A DNA stretch of 64,000 bases from Flavipsychrobacter sp. (GTDB taxonomy: Bacteria; Bacteroidota; Bacteroidia; Chitinophagales; Chitinophagaceae), in the NCBI GenBank assembly GCA_016786615.1, contig JAEUVX010000011.1, positions 124,001-188,000 of the forward strand. The letters are read 5' to 3'. Under the pieces are notes generated by a model that did no database searches, was not told where the DNA came from, and worked only from the letters and a program-made list of their open reading frames with translations. Position numbers and translations under genes: made by a program. Of this stretch, positions 1 to 9,263 are shown in pieces; position 1 is the stretch's first letter; each line of letters opens with the position of its first letter.

Positions 1-25
1 ATATAAACATGCAGTTCAATACATG

Positions 26-1141
26 TTATTTCTTTTTCTTCTTCTTACTATCTTCTGTTTCCGGTTGTATGAAAATGCCTTTTACGGCCATTTGATTATA
101 AAAATCTGCTGCAACAGGGCGATATGGATGTACTTTCAACCATTCTTCTATCTTCGGCAATGCATCAGGGTGAAACTTATTCCAGGCATCAAATTGCTGT
201 GGGTTATCAATATGGCCAAATACCCACTGGTTATACATATCGAAATATCCATTCCTCAACATATCATCCATTCTGGAAAACATGCTGAAAGGATATCTGC
301 CGGCGTAGTGTTTACCCCACTCCATCAAAAAGCGGGTACGCAGCATTACCAGGTTCTCTGTATTTATCGCATCGCTGACAACCGGTGAGAGTTTCAGATA
401 AGTTGTATATACAGCATCCTCAAATCCCTGCACGGTGTTTATTGTATTGCTGGTTGATTTATACTTAGGTACATTCTTACCGGCCATTCTGGTAAATAAA
501 CGCATGTAGGCTCCCAGTAACATATCTTTTGTTTCTTCTGCACGTGGGGTGTGCTGCTCAATATTCAGGAAAACCTCTGCGTATATAACTGCCCATACAG
601 GCTTATCTGTACCCATATACATACGGGCAGCCTCATAATAGCTGATATGATATGCAGGATCTTGCTGTATTGCAGTAAGCCAACTGGTAAGTGCCGCTTC
701 CTGGTCGCCTTCCTGTTCCTGCAGTTTAGCCAGTTGATTGTACAATATGCCCGAATGCGGGTAGCGTTTTATAGCATCCAGCAACAATACCTTAGCTTTT
801 TTAGGTTGGTTTTGCGCAATTAAACAACCTGCTGCAGTTTGGTATGCATGGTCATCTGCCTCGCCGCTTTTTATAATTGGTTCCAGCGTTGCCTGTGCTT
901 CATCGTACTGAGAAGACAGGTAGTATGCCTGTGCAAGGTCGCGATGCAAAACCATTTTTTCGGGAGCCAGCAGTATTGCTTGCTTATATGTAATAATGGC
1001 TTGATTCAGATTGCCTTGCATCATTTGTGAACGGGCATTATTATACATCTGCTCAACCTCCGGAGATGACCAGACATCTTGTGCCTGTGCCAATAAAGGC
1101 AGCATACATATAGATAATATAGATAGTAAGCGATTCAGCAT
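26..1141 (-). CDS. Secreted TPR-repeat protein
   Basis: 371 residues. The N-terminus is a signal peptide (hydrophobic stretch ending in LLAQAQ), so the protein is exported to the periplasm or cell surface. Residues about 25-200 hold several tetratricopeptide repeats (for example the helices around NLNQAIITYKQAILLAPE and GDQEAALTSWLTAIQQDP), which normally mediate protein-protein contacts. The C-terminal half has no recognised domain and ends in a run of six lysines. It stands alone: the 140 bp upstream separate it from a divergent small gene. TPR identity is clear from the sequence; the partner and cellular role are unknown. Confidence 0.8.
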   Translation of the reverse strand: MLNRLLSILSICMLPLLAQAQDVWSSPEVEQMYNNARSQMMQGNLNQAIITYKQAILLAPEKMVLHRDLAQAYYLSSQYDEAQATLEPIIKSGEADDHAYQTAAGCLIAQNQPKKAKVLLLDAIKRYPHSGILYNQLAKLQEQEGDQEAALTSWLTAIQQDPAYHISYYEAARMYMGTDKPVWAVIYAEVFLNIEQHTPRAEETKDMLLGAYMRLFTRMAGKNVPKYKSTSNTINTVQGFEDAVYTTYLKLSPVVSDAINTENLVMLRTRFLMEWGKHYAGRYPFSMFSRMDDMLRNGYFDMYNQWVFGHIDNPQQFDAWNKFHPDALPKIEEWLKVHPYRPVAADFYNQMAVKGIFIQPETEDSKKKKKK

Positions 1142-1284
1142 ATTAAAAATCTGCGCAAAAGTACTCGGAAAAAAGGGTTGAAGTAATAAAAAATAATATT
1201 GAATATGTATTAATTATGAGTGTTTAACATTTTATTATTGAAATGAACCTCGTTTGCAGCATTTTTTACCTTTAATTTGTACCT

Positions 1285-1596
1285 GTGAAGCGTTTTCTCG
1301 CATATTTCTTTTTGATAATATTCAGTTTTCAGGTGCTGCCCGTAAAGCAGATAGGGAAGATATTGTATAAAGGAATGATGACCGAAGAAATACATGAAAC
1401 CCATGAAGTAGAGGACGATTGCAAGGATTCTAAAAGCAAATTAGGCTCTGACCCCTTAAAGGAACTATATGCAGGTAACAAACAGGTTGCCCTTATGCAG
1501 TATATAGCCGAAGCAGTTAACATTGCGATTCATGATGCCGAATTGGTGCCCATATCGCATGTTACGGATATTTTCACCCCTCCTCCCAACTGCTAA
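1285..1596 (+). CDS. Small secreted protein with GTG start
   Basis: 103 residues beginning at a GTG codon. An uncleaved or cleavable hydrophobic N-terminus (about residues 4-20) is followed by a charged segment rich in Glu and Asp and a C-terminal TPPPNC. I do not recognise the family. A TAATTTGT stretch lies a few bases before the GTG and could be a -7 element, which would make the message nearly leaderless. It precedes the SulP gene by about 110 bp on the same strand, so the two may be co-transcribed. It could be a small envelope protein. Confidence 0.5.
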   Translation: MKRFLAYFFLIIFSFQVLPVKQIGKILYKGMMTEEIHETHEVEDDCKDSKSKLGSDPLKELYAGNKQVALMQYIAEAVNIAIHDAELVPISHVTDIFTPPPNC

Positions 1597-1706
1597 TACT
1601 TTTATTATCAATTAGTTGATACGGAATGTACATAGTGCAGCTGCACTTATTGTACTCGTGTCTTGCGGTATTGCAGATTTTAAACGTAGAATTTCTCCCT
1701 CAGAAA

Positions 1707-3365
1707 ATGAATAATAAGAGTAACGGCAATTTATTTGCGCATTTTAAAAGTGACTTTGTTTCAGGACTTATCGTATTCCTGATTGCATTACCATTATGCC
1801 TTGGCATAGCTCTGGCATCTGGTGCGCCATTGTTTTCGGGTATCGTTGCAGGTATCGTCGGTGGTATTGTCATTGGTTTTCTCAGTGGTTCTCATCTCAG
1901 TGTTACAGGCCCTGCCGCAGGCTTAACAGCCATCGTGCTGGTTGCCATTGGCGAACTTGGTGCTTTCGATATCTTTTTGTGTAGTGTGATGGTGGCAGGT
2001 GCTGTACAGTTTCTGTTGGGTGTATTGAAAGCGGGTACTATTGCCAATTACTTTCCCAATAGTGTTATTGAGGGTATGCTTGCTGGTATTGGTCTTACTA
2101 TTATCATCAAGCAGATACCTGATGCTGTAGGCTACACTAAACAAAATCACGATAGTATGGTGGATGCGGAAGATGGTTTCAGCTTCAGCATCATTGAAGA
2201 TTCGCTGAAACATATAGAAATAGGCGCTGCTGTCATTGCTCTGGTAGGTATCGCCATCTTGATTATGTGGCAGACCAAAGCTTTCAGTAAACTGAAAATG
2301 ATACCAAGCGGGCTGATAGTAGTAGTAATGGGTGTGGTATTAAATGCCGCCTTCAAAGGAGGCAACATGTATCTTGATGAAACACACCTGGTAAGCCTGC
2401 CTGTCGCAGATAGCTTCAGTGGTTTCATCAGCAATTTCACCATGCCAAACTTCAGCGGATTTATGAACCCTGCTGTGTGGAAAACAGGTGTGGTAATAGC
2501 AATTGTAGCGTCTATAGAAACACTATTATGCATTGAGGCTACTGATAAACTTGACCCATACAAACGCTACAGCCCTACAAACCGAGAACTACGCGCGCAA
2601 GGTATCGGTAATGTGTTAAGCGGACTGATTGGTGGTTTACCGGTTACATCTGTTATCGTACGCTCATCTGCTAACATCAATGCAGGTGCACGCAGCAAGC
2701 TATCCACTATTATTCACGGTTCATTGCTACTGGTATGTGTAGCAACAATACCTGCAATACTGAACCTGATACCTAAGGCATCATTGGCCGCAATATTGAT
2801 ATATACCGGCTATCGTCTGTGCAAGCCGGCAGTATTTGTACACATGTGGAAGCATGGTGGCGTACAGCAGTTTATACCATTTGCAGCTACGGCACTATGT
2901 GTGGTATCGCTCGATTTGCTGAAAGGTGTTGGTATCGGTATGGTTATCAGCATCTTCTATATACTGCGTAATAATATGCGCATACCATATTACTATCAGC
3001 GCAGCACATTCAGCAATGGCGAACTGGTGAAGCTGACATTAGCACAAGAAGTGTCTTTCCTGAACAAAGCAAGTATTAAGGAAACTCTAGAGAACCTTCC
3101 GGCCAATACAAATGTTATAATAGATGCCAGCCAGACAGAATATATAGACTTTGACGTTCTGGAACTGATAAAAGACTTTAATGACAGTAAAGCTCAGGAT
3201 AAAAATATCAAACTATCGCTCATAGGATTTAAAAACACTTACAAAGTACCTGTGGCAGCCAGCGAATGGGATGTGGTGTCGGAGCTCGCAGATGGCAATG
3301 AAGTACCTAAACGCAGCGCAGGTGGTTATAAAAAATTATTAAAACAATTGACGGGAACTGATTAA
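1707..3365 (+). CDS. SulP family inorganic anion transporter with STAS domain
   Basis: 552 residues from the ATG at 1707. An in-frame ATG 81 bp upstream gives an atypical N-terminal extension, so I prefer the start that opens directly into the family-typical DFVSGLIVFLIALPLCLGIA. About 10-12 membrane helices fill residues 15-420, including the SulP signature region with SHLSVTGPAAGLTA. A cytoplasmic STAS domain follows (about 440-545, with NVIIDASQTEYIDFDVLELI). The next gene, 40 bp downstream, is a beta-carbonic anhydrase. SulP-carbonic anhydrase pairs are commonly tied to bicarbonate uptake (BicA-like), so bicarbonate is a likelier substrate than sulfate; that is inference from context. Confidence 0.92.
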   Translation: MNNKSNGNLFAHFKSDFVSGLIVFLIALPLCLGIALASGAPLFSGIVAGIVGGIVIGFLSGSHLSVTGPAAGLTAIVLVAIGELGAFDIFLCSVMVAGAVQFLLGVLKAGTIANYFPNSVIEGMLAGIGLTIIIKQIPDAVGYTKQNHDSMVDAEDGFSFSIIEDSLKHIEIGAAVIALVGIAILIMWQTKAFSKLKMIPSGLIVVVMGVVLNAAFKGGNMYLDETHLVSLPVADSFSGFISNFTMPNFSGFMNPAVWKTGVVIAIVASIETLLCIEATDKLDPYKRYSPTNRELRAQGIGNVLSGLIGGLPVTSVIVRSSANINAGARSKLSTIIHGSLLLVCVATIPAILNLIPKASLAAILIYTGYRLCKPAVFVHMWKHGGVQQFIPFAATALCVVSLDLLKGVGIGMVISIFYILRNNMRIPYYYQRSTFSNGELVKLTLAQEVSFLNKASIKETLENLPANTNVIIDASQTEYIDFDVLELIKDFNDSKAQDKNIKLSLIGFKNTYKVPVAASEWDVVSELADGNEVPKRSAGGYKKLLKQLTGTD

Positions 3366-3404
3366 ACAAAAACAGGATTTATTAACAACAAACAATTATT
3401 TAAA

Positions 3405-4082
3405 ATGGCAACAATACATAATACACAACCAATACCGCAAGACATCAGCCCTGCTGAAGCGGTACAGATATTGAAGAAAGGCAATTTTCGTTTCATCAAC
3501 AACCTGAAAGTGAACCGTGATTTGCTGGAGTTGGTAAACGAAACAAAAAACGGACAATGGCCATTTGCAGCTGTACTCAGCTGCATGGATTCCCGTACAT
3601 CAGCCGAACTGATTTTTGACCTTGGGTTGGGAGATATATTCAGCATTCGCATTGCAGGCAATATAGTAAGTGAGGGTATATTAGGTAGTCTGGAATATGC
3701 TACAGCTGTAGTTGGCAGCCGCCTGATAGTAGTATTGGGACATACTGGTTGCGGTGCTATAAAAGGCGCCTGTGATAATGTGCAGATGGGTAACATTACA
3801 GCAGTACTCGACAAAATACAATCATCGGTGCGTATGGAAGATTCGGTAAAAGAGAATCGTACCAGCAATAACCCTGAATTTGTAGATGCTGTTGCAAAAC
3901 TGAATGCTCAAAACTCGCTGAACAAAATACTGGAGCAGAGTATCATCATTAAAAAACTGGTAGAAGAAGGCAAAGTAGGTATCATCTGCGCTATGTACGA
4001 TGTGGGTACCGGCAAGGTTACTTTTTACGAAAACGAAGCAATAGCTAACAATACAATGAAAGAAGCCGCACAACTGGCTTAA
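3405..4082 (+). CDS. Beta-class carbonic anhydrase
   Basis: 225 residues. It interconverts CO2 and bicarbonate with a zinc at the active site. Expected ligands are all present: Cys60, Asp62 and Arg64 in SCMDSRTSAELIF, and His113 and Cys116 in GHTGCGA. Length fits bacterial beta-CAs. No signal peptide is visible, so it is cytoplasmic. It follows the SulP transporter by 40 bp on the same strand and ends in a good intrinsic terminator, which supports a two-gene unit for bicarbonate handling. Confidence 0.95.
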   Translation: MATIHNTQPIPQDISPAEAVQILKKGNFRFINNLKVNRDLLELVNETKNGQWPFAAVLSCMDSRTSAELIFDLGLGDIFSIRIAGNIVSEGILGSLEYATAVVGSRLIVVLGHTGCGAIKGACDNVQMGNITAVLDKIQSSVRMEDSVKENRTSNNPEFVDAVAKLNAQNSLNKILEQSIIIKKLVEEGKVGIICAMYDVGTGKVTFYENEAIANNTMKEAAQLA

Positions 4083-4126
4083 TTGAAGATTTGCAATACC
4101 CGCTTGCTGCAAGGGGGCAGTAAGCA

Positions 4127-4157
4127 AAGCCGTTACTTTTCAGTAATGGCTTTTTTT
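4127..4157 (+). terminator. Intrinsic terminator of the SulP-carbonic anhydrase unit
   Basis: Stem AAGCCGTTACT / AGTAATGGCTT (one G-T pair) with loop TTTC, followed by a run of seven T on the plus strand, 45 bp after the carbonic anhydrase stop. Confidence 0.85.
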
Positions 4158-4166
4158 GCATTTATG

Positions 4167-4200
4167 AAAAAGCCGTGCATACAAAATATGCACGGCTTTT
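4167..4200 (-). terminator. Intrinsic terminator of the SRPBCC gene
   Basis: Stem GCCGTGCATA / TATGCACGGC with loop CAAAA, flanked by A and T runs on both sides. It sits 20 bp past the stop of the leftward gene. It is symmetric, so it could also stop rightward transcription. Confidence 0.85.
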
Positions 4201-4220
4201 ATTAATTAGTTGGTTTATTA

Positions 4221-5225
4221 TCAGTTGTACAGATAATAGATGTTTGTTACATACTGGTTGCTGTCTTTAGTATCGCCCGGGCCTTTGATGTATTCTTCAA
4301 TCACTAAGCCCATTTTCTTACCGTTTTTACCAACATGTGTACCCAATGCCACATGTGCAGCAGCACTACCTGCATAACCACCCGTATATACAATCTTGTA
4401 AGCAGGCGATGTTGCAACTTCTACAATGGTACCACCTTCTACAGGTTTGTTATCTGCCACCGGGAAACCAACATGCATATCTGCCTGTTGATTAGTCTCA
4501 TCCCACTTATATACGATATCTGATGGAGGGCCTGCAATACGGCTTCCTAATGCTTTACCCATAGCCTCGTAAGTATCGCTATAGAACTTCATCATATCAG
4601 CCCAGTTAATCACTTTGCGGATACCGGCATAAGTACGTGCCGCAAACTGTGTTTCCTCAATATTGAATGTGCTTCCGCCAGGCACATCATTCGCATGTTC
4701 CTCACTATATGTTTTCAGTAATTTCAGGCCACGGTCGAAACTGGCTTGCATCATACCTTTTGCAAATAAAGCTGTAAGACCACGTTTGAAGAAATCAACA
4801 TTATCTTCAAAGTGCCATGTAGCTTCTACTTTACCATCTTCTCCCTGCACTTGTACAAAACCTTTGGGTCTGCCTTCCATAGGTTTAATAAAATGCATAT
4901 CGTAGGTCATTTTACCATTTTCAACACCGGTATTTGTTATTTCACCTTCTCCGGAATTAGCACTTCCATACCAATGGTATACACTGCCTTTTTCGCCATC
5001 AGTACCTGTTACCTCCCATTTCATCGTACTATCCATTTCTTCCCATGGGCTCCAGTTTGTCCAATTATTGAATTTCACCATTTGCTCCCACACTACTGCT
5101 TTAGGTGCATTGATGGTCGTCTTTCTATCCATTACAAACTCGGCAGGTGTTACAAGGCACAATACCAAGTAACCTACAGCTAATATCAGGATGAGTATCC
5201 CGAGAAATCGTAATACTTTTTTCAT
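4221..5225 (-). CDS. SRPBCC (polyketide cyclase-like) plus GyrI-like domain protein
   Basis: 334 residues from the ATG at 5225. A longer reading upstream lacks any typical feature, whereas this start opens with a clean hydrophobic anchor MKKVLRFLGILILILAVGY. Residues about 35-165 match the SRPBCC ligand-binding fold (MDRKTTINAPKAVVWEQM, then NWSPWEEMDS). Residues about 175-330 resemble the GyrI-like/AraC effector-binding domain (RTYAGIRKVINWADMMKFYS and a C-terminal EEYIKGP). The two-domain pair is common in Bacteroidota and probably binds a small hydrophobic ligand at the membrane. The ligand is unknown. Confidence 0.82.
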   Translation of the reverse strand: MKKVLRFLGILILILAVGYLVLCLVTPAEFVMDRKTTINAPKAVVWEQMVKFNNWTNWSPWEEMDSTMKWEVTGTDGEKGSVYHWYGSANSGEGEITNTGVENGKMTYDMHFIKPMEGRPKGFVQVQGEDGKVEATWHFEDNVDFFKRGLTALFAKGMMQASFDRGLKLLKTYSEEHANDVPGGSTFNIEETQFAARTYAGIRKVINWADMMKFYSDTYEAMGKALGSRIAGPPSDIVYKWDETNQQADMHVGFPVADNKPVEGGTIVEVATSPAYKIVYTGGYAGSAAAHVALGTHVGKNGKKMGLVIEEYIKGPGDTKDSNQYVTNIYYLYN

Positions 5226-5345
5226 AATGTGTTTATTTTTACGAAAGCTAAAAAAAGTTTTGTTTAAGTAATAGTCCTGCATGTCATTTTTATTAAAGTT
5301 TAATTGTTTGGTAATGACTATAAATACCATTTATAATGTGTATCG

Positions 5346-5353
5346 TACCTTTG
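5346..5353 (+). promoter_or_regulatory. Bacteroidota -7 element TACCTTTG before rlmN
   Basis: TACCTTTG fits the TAnnTTTG element. The rlmN ATG begins only 4 bp after it, so transcription would start at or next to the start codon, giving a leaderless or near-leaderless message. I see no convincing -33 TTTG at the usual spacing. Confidence 0.6.
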
Positions 5354-5357
5354 CAAG

Positions 5358-6407
5358 ATGAAGAATTTACGGAACAGCAGCCTGCAAGACCTTGAAACCC
5401 TGCTCGTCAAGTGGGGAGAACCCAAATTCAGGGCAAAGCAGGTATATGAGTGGATGTGGCAAAAACATGCAGGCAGCATAGATGATATGACCAACCTGCC
5501 CAAAAGCCTCCGCGAAAAGCTGAATGCCGAATATCATATACCTAAAGTAAAAATTCACCACAGCCAATATAGCAGCGATGGAACCATAAAAAACCGACTG
5601 ATGTTGCACGATGGCCACTTTGTAGAAAGTGTGCTGATACCTACCGAAAAACGTATTACAGTTTGTGTATCCAGCCAGGTGGGTTGTTCGCTTGCATGCA
5701 AGTTTTGCGCTACAGGCTTCCTTCCCCGCAAACGCAATATGGACTTTGATGAGATTGTAGATGAAGTAACGCTTGCCAACGCACAGGCATTAGAGCATTA
5801 TGGCAAAGGCATAACCAATATAGTATTTATGGGTATGGGCGAACCATTGCTTAACTATAAAAACGTATTGAACGCAATTAATAAAATAACAGCACTTGCA
5901 CCCGACGGATTGGGAATGAGCCCACGACGCATTACTGTATCTACTGCTGGCATCAGCAAAATGATACGCCAATTGGGCGATGATGAGGTACGCTTTAAAC
6001 TGGCACTGTCTCTACATGCAGCCAATGATAAGAAGCGGGATGAGATTATGCCGATCAACGAAACAAGCAACCTGGATGACCTTGTAGATGCACTCAACTA
6101 CTTCTATCAGAAAACGAAAAATGAAATCACTTTCGAGTATATCCTATTCAACAATTTCAACGATAGCATACAGGATGCTGATGAACTGATAAGGCTATAC
6201 CGCCGTGTACCGGTAGACCTGGTAAACATTATAGAATACAACACGATAGAGAAAGCCGACTTCAGCAAACCGGATGAAGATACTACCGAGCAGTTTATGT
6301 CGTACCTCGAAAGTAAACGTGTCAATGCCCGCCTGCGCCGCAGCCGTGGCAAAGACATAGATGCAGCTTGTGGCCAGTTGGCAAATGTAGATAAGGCGGA
6401 GGGATAG
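5358..6407 (+). CDS. rlmN: Dual-specificity 23S rRNA/tRNA adenine-C2 methyltransferase RlmN
   Basis: 349 residues. A radical SAM enzyme that methylates C2 of A2503 in 23S rRNA and of A37 in some tRNAs. The [4Fe-4S] cysteines are Cys110, Cys114 and Cys117 in GCSLACKFCATGF. A GMGEPLLNY motif for SAM binding follows. The cysteine of SRGKDIDAACGQL, near residue 338, is in place for the methyl-transfer mechanism. The start is fixed by the -7 element just upstream and by the typical N-terminus. It is transcribed alone or with the small lipoprotein downstream. Confidence 0.97.
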   Translation: MKNLRNSSLQDLETLLVKWGEPKFRAKQVYEWMWQKHAGSIDDMTNLPKSLREKLNAEYHIPKVKIHHSQYSSDGTIKNRLMLHDGHFVESVLIPTEKRITVCVSSQVGCSLACKFCATGFLPRKRNMDFDEIVDEVTLANAQALEHYGKGITNIVFMGMGEPLLNYKNVLNAINKITALAPDGLGMSPRRITVSTAGISKMIRQLGDDEVRFKLALSLHAANDKKRDEIMPINETSNLDDLVDALNYFYQKTKNEITFEYILFNNFNDSIQDADELIRLYRRVPVDLVNIIEYNTIEKADFSKPDEDTTEQFMSYLESKRVNARLRRSRGKDIDAACGQLANVDKAEG

Positions 6408-6472
6408 GTATTAGTCGTCAGGCATTAGTATAAAAGTTCGCGTTGCAAGTTATATTTCATAAATTATTATAT

Positions 6473-6967
6473 ATGAAGCTGATACTATTTATTCTGTTTG
6501 TATGCATGCTGGTAAGTAGTTGTAATAACGTTGCAAATTTCCCGATTGCACCTCCTGATGCTACTGCTACAGATGACCGTATTATCGGTAAATGGCAATT
6601 TAATGAAGATACTAACGCCAATAACTATTACGAAGTATATAGTGGTTATGAATCAAACACCTACCATATCCGCTTTTGGGACAGAGGGGGAACTAACCCT
6701 ACCTACGAATCTAACCTACACTTTTCTGATGTCAATGGCATACGCTTTATCAATATACCATACTTCGAAGAAATAGGCTTTTTGCAGTACGGTTTTCTGA
6801 AAATATTAGATACTGACAAAGACTTTACGAAGATAACCGCTGCTGTAGTGGGCGATGAAAATATTGAAAGAATAAAATCGCAAGAAAAACTGAACGCGCA
6901 TATCACCAAAAACATGAACAACCCTAGGTTCTATTCAGATACCATACATTTTTATAAAATACAATGA
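6473..6967 (+). CDS. Putative lipoprotein of unknown function
   Basis: 164 residues from the ATG at 6473, chosen because it starts directly at the lipoprotein signal (MKLILFILFVCMLVSSC, lipobox VSSC). The mature part (about 145 residues) contains GKWQFNEDTN, reminiscent of lipocalin-like lipoproteins of Bacteroidota, but I cannot assign a family. Its stop overlaps the start of the next gene (ATGA), so the two are translationally coupled. Confidence 0.75.
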   Translation: MKLILFILFVCMLVSSCNNVANFPIAPPDATATDDRIIGKWQFNEDTNANNYYEVYSGYESNTYHIRFWDRGGTNPTYESNLHFSDVNGIRFINIPYFEEIGFLQYGFLKILDTDKDFTKITAAVVGDENIERIKSQEKLNAHITKNMNNPRFYSDTIHFYKIQ

Positions 6968-7305
6968 TAACCACAGCTACAGCCCGAAAACTGGCAACCA
7001 CTTTTGACGAAGTAACTGAAGAGCCTCATTTCGAAGTCACTTCTTTCAGGATTGGTAAAAAGATATACGCCACAATGAATGAACCTGAAAAAAGAATGAC
7101 AGTAAAGTTCACCACTTTCGATCAGGACGTATTCTGCACCTTCGATAAAGAAGTAATATACCCTGTACCAAATGCATGGGGCAAACAAGGTTGGACACAC
7201 GTTAACCTGAAGAAAATACGCAAAGAAATGCTGCTGGATGTATTAACAGTTGCCTATTGTACCGTTGCACCTAAAAAGCTAGCAGATAAATACAGGATTG
7301 AATAA
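6964..7305 (+). CDS. MmcQ/YjbR family DNA-binding-like protein
   Basis: 113 residues. The pattern TTFDEVTEEPHFEVTSFRIGKK, followed by a short beta hairpin and a late WGKQGWTHVNL, is the MmcQ/YjbR fold (a CyaY-like alpha/beta fold). Biochemical role of the family is not settled, despite the DNA-binding label in databases. It overlaps the upstream lipoprotein gene by 4 bp (ATGA). Confidence 0.85.
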   Translation: MITTATARKLATTFDEVTEEPHFEVTSFRIGKKIYATMNEPEKRMTVKFTTFDQDVFCTFDKEVIYPVPNAWGKQGWTHVNLKKIRKEMLLDVLTVAYCTVAPKKLADKYRIE

Positions 7306-7375
7306 TATGTTTGCTGCCAACTAATAAATACATATCTTTCGCCGAAATATTGTTAATCATCCACAAAAAGACCTT

Positions 7376-7576
7376 ATGAAAAAAGTATTATCCATCGTAG
7401 CATTGGCAGGCCTTGTAATCTTTGGTACATCTTGCAGCAAAAAATGGGATTGCACTTGTACAGACATAGATACAAGTGTTGAAACTGTAGAAAAAGTAAG
7501 AGGTGCTAACAAAGATGCTGCACAGATAAACTGTGTTGCTAAAACAAACAGCAGCAGGGTTTGTGTTATACTGTAA
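7376..7576 (+). CDS. Small cysteine-containing lipoprotein
   Basis: 66 residues. Lipoprotein signal MKKVLSIVALAGLVIFGTSC with the lipid-attached Cys about residue 20. The mature 46 residues have four further cysteines (CTC, NC, RVC), which suggests disulfides outside the cytoplasm. Similar short Cys-containing lipoproteins are frequent in Chitinophagaceae, with no known role. A clear terminator follows. Confidence 0.72.
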   Translation: MKKVLSIVALAGLVIFGTSCSKKWDCTCTDIDTSVETVEKVRGANKDAAQINCVAKTNSSRVCVIL

Positions 7577-7596
7577 GTAATCATTAACTAACTGTA

Positions 7597-7635
7597 TAAT
7601 GGCTGTAATGCACTGCGTTACAGCCATTATTGTTT
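7597..7635 (+). terminator. Intrinsic terminator after the small lipoprotein
   Basis: Stem AATGGCTGTAA / TTACAGCCATT with a 9-base loop, followed by ATTGTTTTT. It lies between convergent genes. Confidence 0.8.
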
Positions 7636-7644
7636 TTGCCCTAA

Positions 7645-7989
7645 TCAATAATGTTTCATTGCTTGTTGCATTATCTGTTTTATCTTTTCCACGTCAATAT
7701 CAGCTTCAGGATTCACCAACAGTATTTTCATCCGCGCACGTTTTTCAAGCAACAGATCAGGGTGTTGTAGCTTGTCTCCCACAACTATGCCTATGTATGG
7801 CAGTTTGTATTTTTTGTGTATCCACAGATAGCAAAACATCTTGCCTTTATAATAGTAAAACGGCAACTTATACTTCCATTCTTCGGAAATATCATCGCTC
7901 AATGTAGGTATGTAACTGCGCAGAAAAAGCATGGTGCTTTTTATTGGTTCTTCAAGGTTCAAAAAGAAATTATCTATCGGACGCAGCAT
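7645..7989 (-). CDS. DUF1801-like protein
   Basis: 114 residues from the ATG at 7989; a longer in-frame reading upstream runs into the fabH terminator and is not convincing. The pattern PIKSTMLFLRSYI, EEWKYKLPFYYYKGKMFCYLWI and a C-terminal KIKQIMQQAM matches the DUF1801/YdhG-like small alpha/beta family. Function is unknown. Upstream lies the fabH terminator, so it needs its own promoter, which I could not identify. Confidence 0.75.
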   Translation of the reverse strand: MLRPIDNFFLNLEEPIKSTMLFLRSYIPTLSDDISEEWKYKLPFYYYKGKMFCYLWIHKKYKLPYIGIVVGDKLQHPDLLLEKRARMKILLVNPEADIDVEKIKQIMQQAMKHY

Positions 7990-8071
7990 ATTGTAAATAT
8001 AGCTAGCAATTAGCAAGTGTATGTATTCCGGTACATTATTCGAAGTATCAAAAGAGAGATAATACAGAAAC

Positions 8072-8095
8072 AAAAAAGCCTGCACATGGCAGGCT
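8072..8095 (-). terminator. fabH: Intrinsic terminator of fabH
   Basis: Read leftward: AGCCTGC, loop CATGT, GCAGGCT, then TTTTT. It begins about 27 bp past the fabH stop. Confidence 0.85.
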
Positions 8096-8121
8096 CTTCA
8101 AATCTTTATACTTGCTACAAA

Positions 8122-9138
8122 CTATTTCAGACTGTATTTAGCACCATCGTATGCCCACTTGATGTAGGTAGCACCCCATGTAAAGCCACCACCAAATGCT
8201 GCTAGTACAATGTTGTCGCCTTTCTTCAGTTGCTTTTCATAGTCCCACAGGCATAGCGGCAGTGTACCGTTGGTAGTATTGCCATATTTCTGGATGTTTA
8301 CCATCACTTTTTCGATAGGAAGGCCCATACGCTCGTATGTAGCTGCTATGATGCGCAGGTTTGCCTGATGTGGTACCAGCCATTGTATATCGTCTGCTAC
8401 AAGTTTGTTGCGCTCCATTATTTGTGCTGCAACATCTGCCATATTCTTTACCGCGAATTTGAAAACCGTTTGTCCTTCCTGATACACATAGTGTTCTTTG
8501 TTCATCACAGTCTCCAGACTGGCAGGTTTTACAGAGCCGCCTGCTTTCTGGTGCAGGTGCGCACGGCCTGCACCATCGCTCTTCAGTACGCTATCCAGTA
8601 TGCCATAGCCTTCGGTATCAGGTTCCAGCAATACGGCACCACCACCATCACCGAATATGATACAGGTTGTACGGTCTTGGTAATTCAGTATAGAGCTCAT
8701 CTTATCTACACCAACAACTATTACTTTTTTATACGTACCATTTGCAATAAACTGAGCACCGGTTGTAAGTGCAAATAAGAAGCCGCTGCATGCAGCATTT
8801 ATATCATACCCGAAAGCATTAACCAACCCTGCTTTATCACTGATTACGTTTGATGTTGCAGGAAACTGAAAGTCAGGAGTTGTTGTAGCACAGATTACCA
8901 AGTCTATATCTTCAGGCTTCACATCAGGGCGTTTCTTCAACAACTCTCTGATGGCTTCTACCGCCATATCGCTGCTACCCAGACCTTCACCTTTCAGTAT
9001 GTGTCTTTCTTTAATACCGGTACGAGAGGTTATCCACTCATCGGTAGTATCTACTATCGTCTCCAGTTCTTGATTCGTCAATATGTAGTCGGGTACATAC
9101 CCGCCTACCGCTGTAATGGCAGCTGTTATCTTCTGCAT
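8122..9138 (-). CDS. fabH: Beta-ketoacyl-ACP synthase III (FabH)
   Basis: 338 residues. It condenses an acyl-CoA with malonyl-ACP to start fatty acid synthesis. The thiolase-fold catalytic triad is complete: Cys117 in [11 protein letters not shown], His257 in PHQANLRI and Asn287 in [12 protein letters not shown]. The segment after Asn287 (TTNGTLPL) replaces the TSAASIPL of many FabH proteins, which is within family variation. Bacteroidota carry more than one FabH copy, so this may be a paralogue with a different primer preference. fabG lies just upstream on the same strand. Confidence 0.95.
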   Translation of the reverse strand: MQKITAAITAVGGYVPDYILTNQELETIVDTTDEWITSRTGIKERHILKGEGLGSSDMAVEAIRELLKKRPDVKPEDIDLVICATTTPDFQFPATSNVISDKAGLVNAFGYDINAACSGFLFALTTGAQFIANGTYKKVIVVGVDKMSSILNYQDRTTCIIFGDGGGAVLLEPDTEGYGILDSVLKSDGAGRAHLHQKAGGSVKPASLETVMNKEHYVYQEGQTVFKFAVKNMADVAAQIMERNKLVADDIQWLVPHQANLRIIAATYERMGLPIEKVMVNIQKYGNTTNGTLPLCLWDYEKQLKKGDNIVLAAFGGGFTWGATYIKWAYDGAKYSLK

Positions 9139-9263
9139 TAATGGTTAATCTTTAGAGGTGCAAAGTTAGTTGATTGGTTGATACGTTTAACAGTTGACAG
9201 GTTGGTTTATAATTTTATATCATACGTAACTTGTAACAATTCGTTTTACCGGAAATCTGCCTG

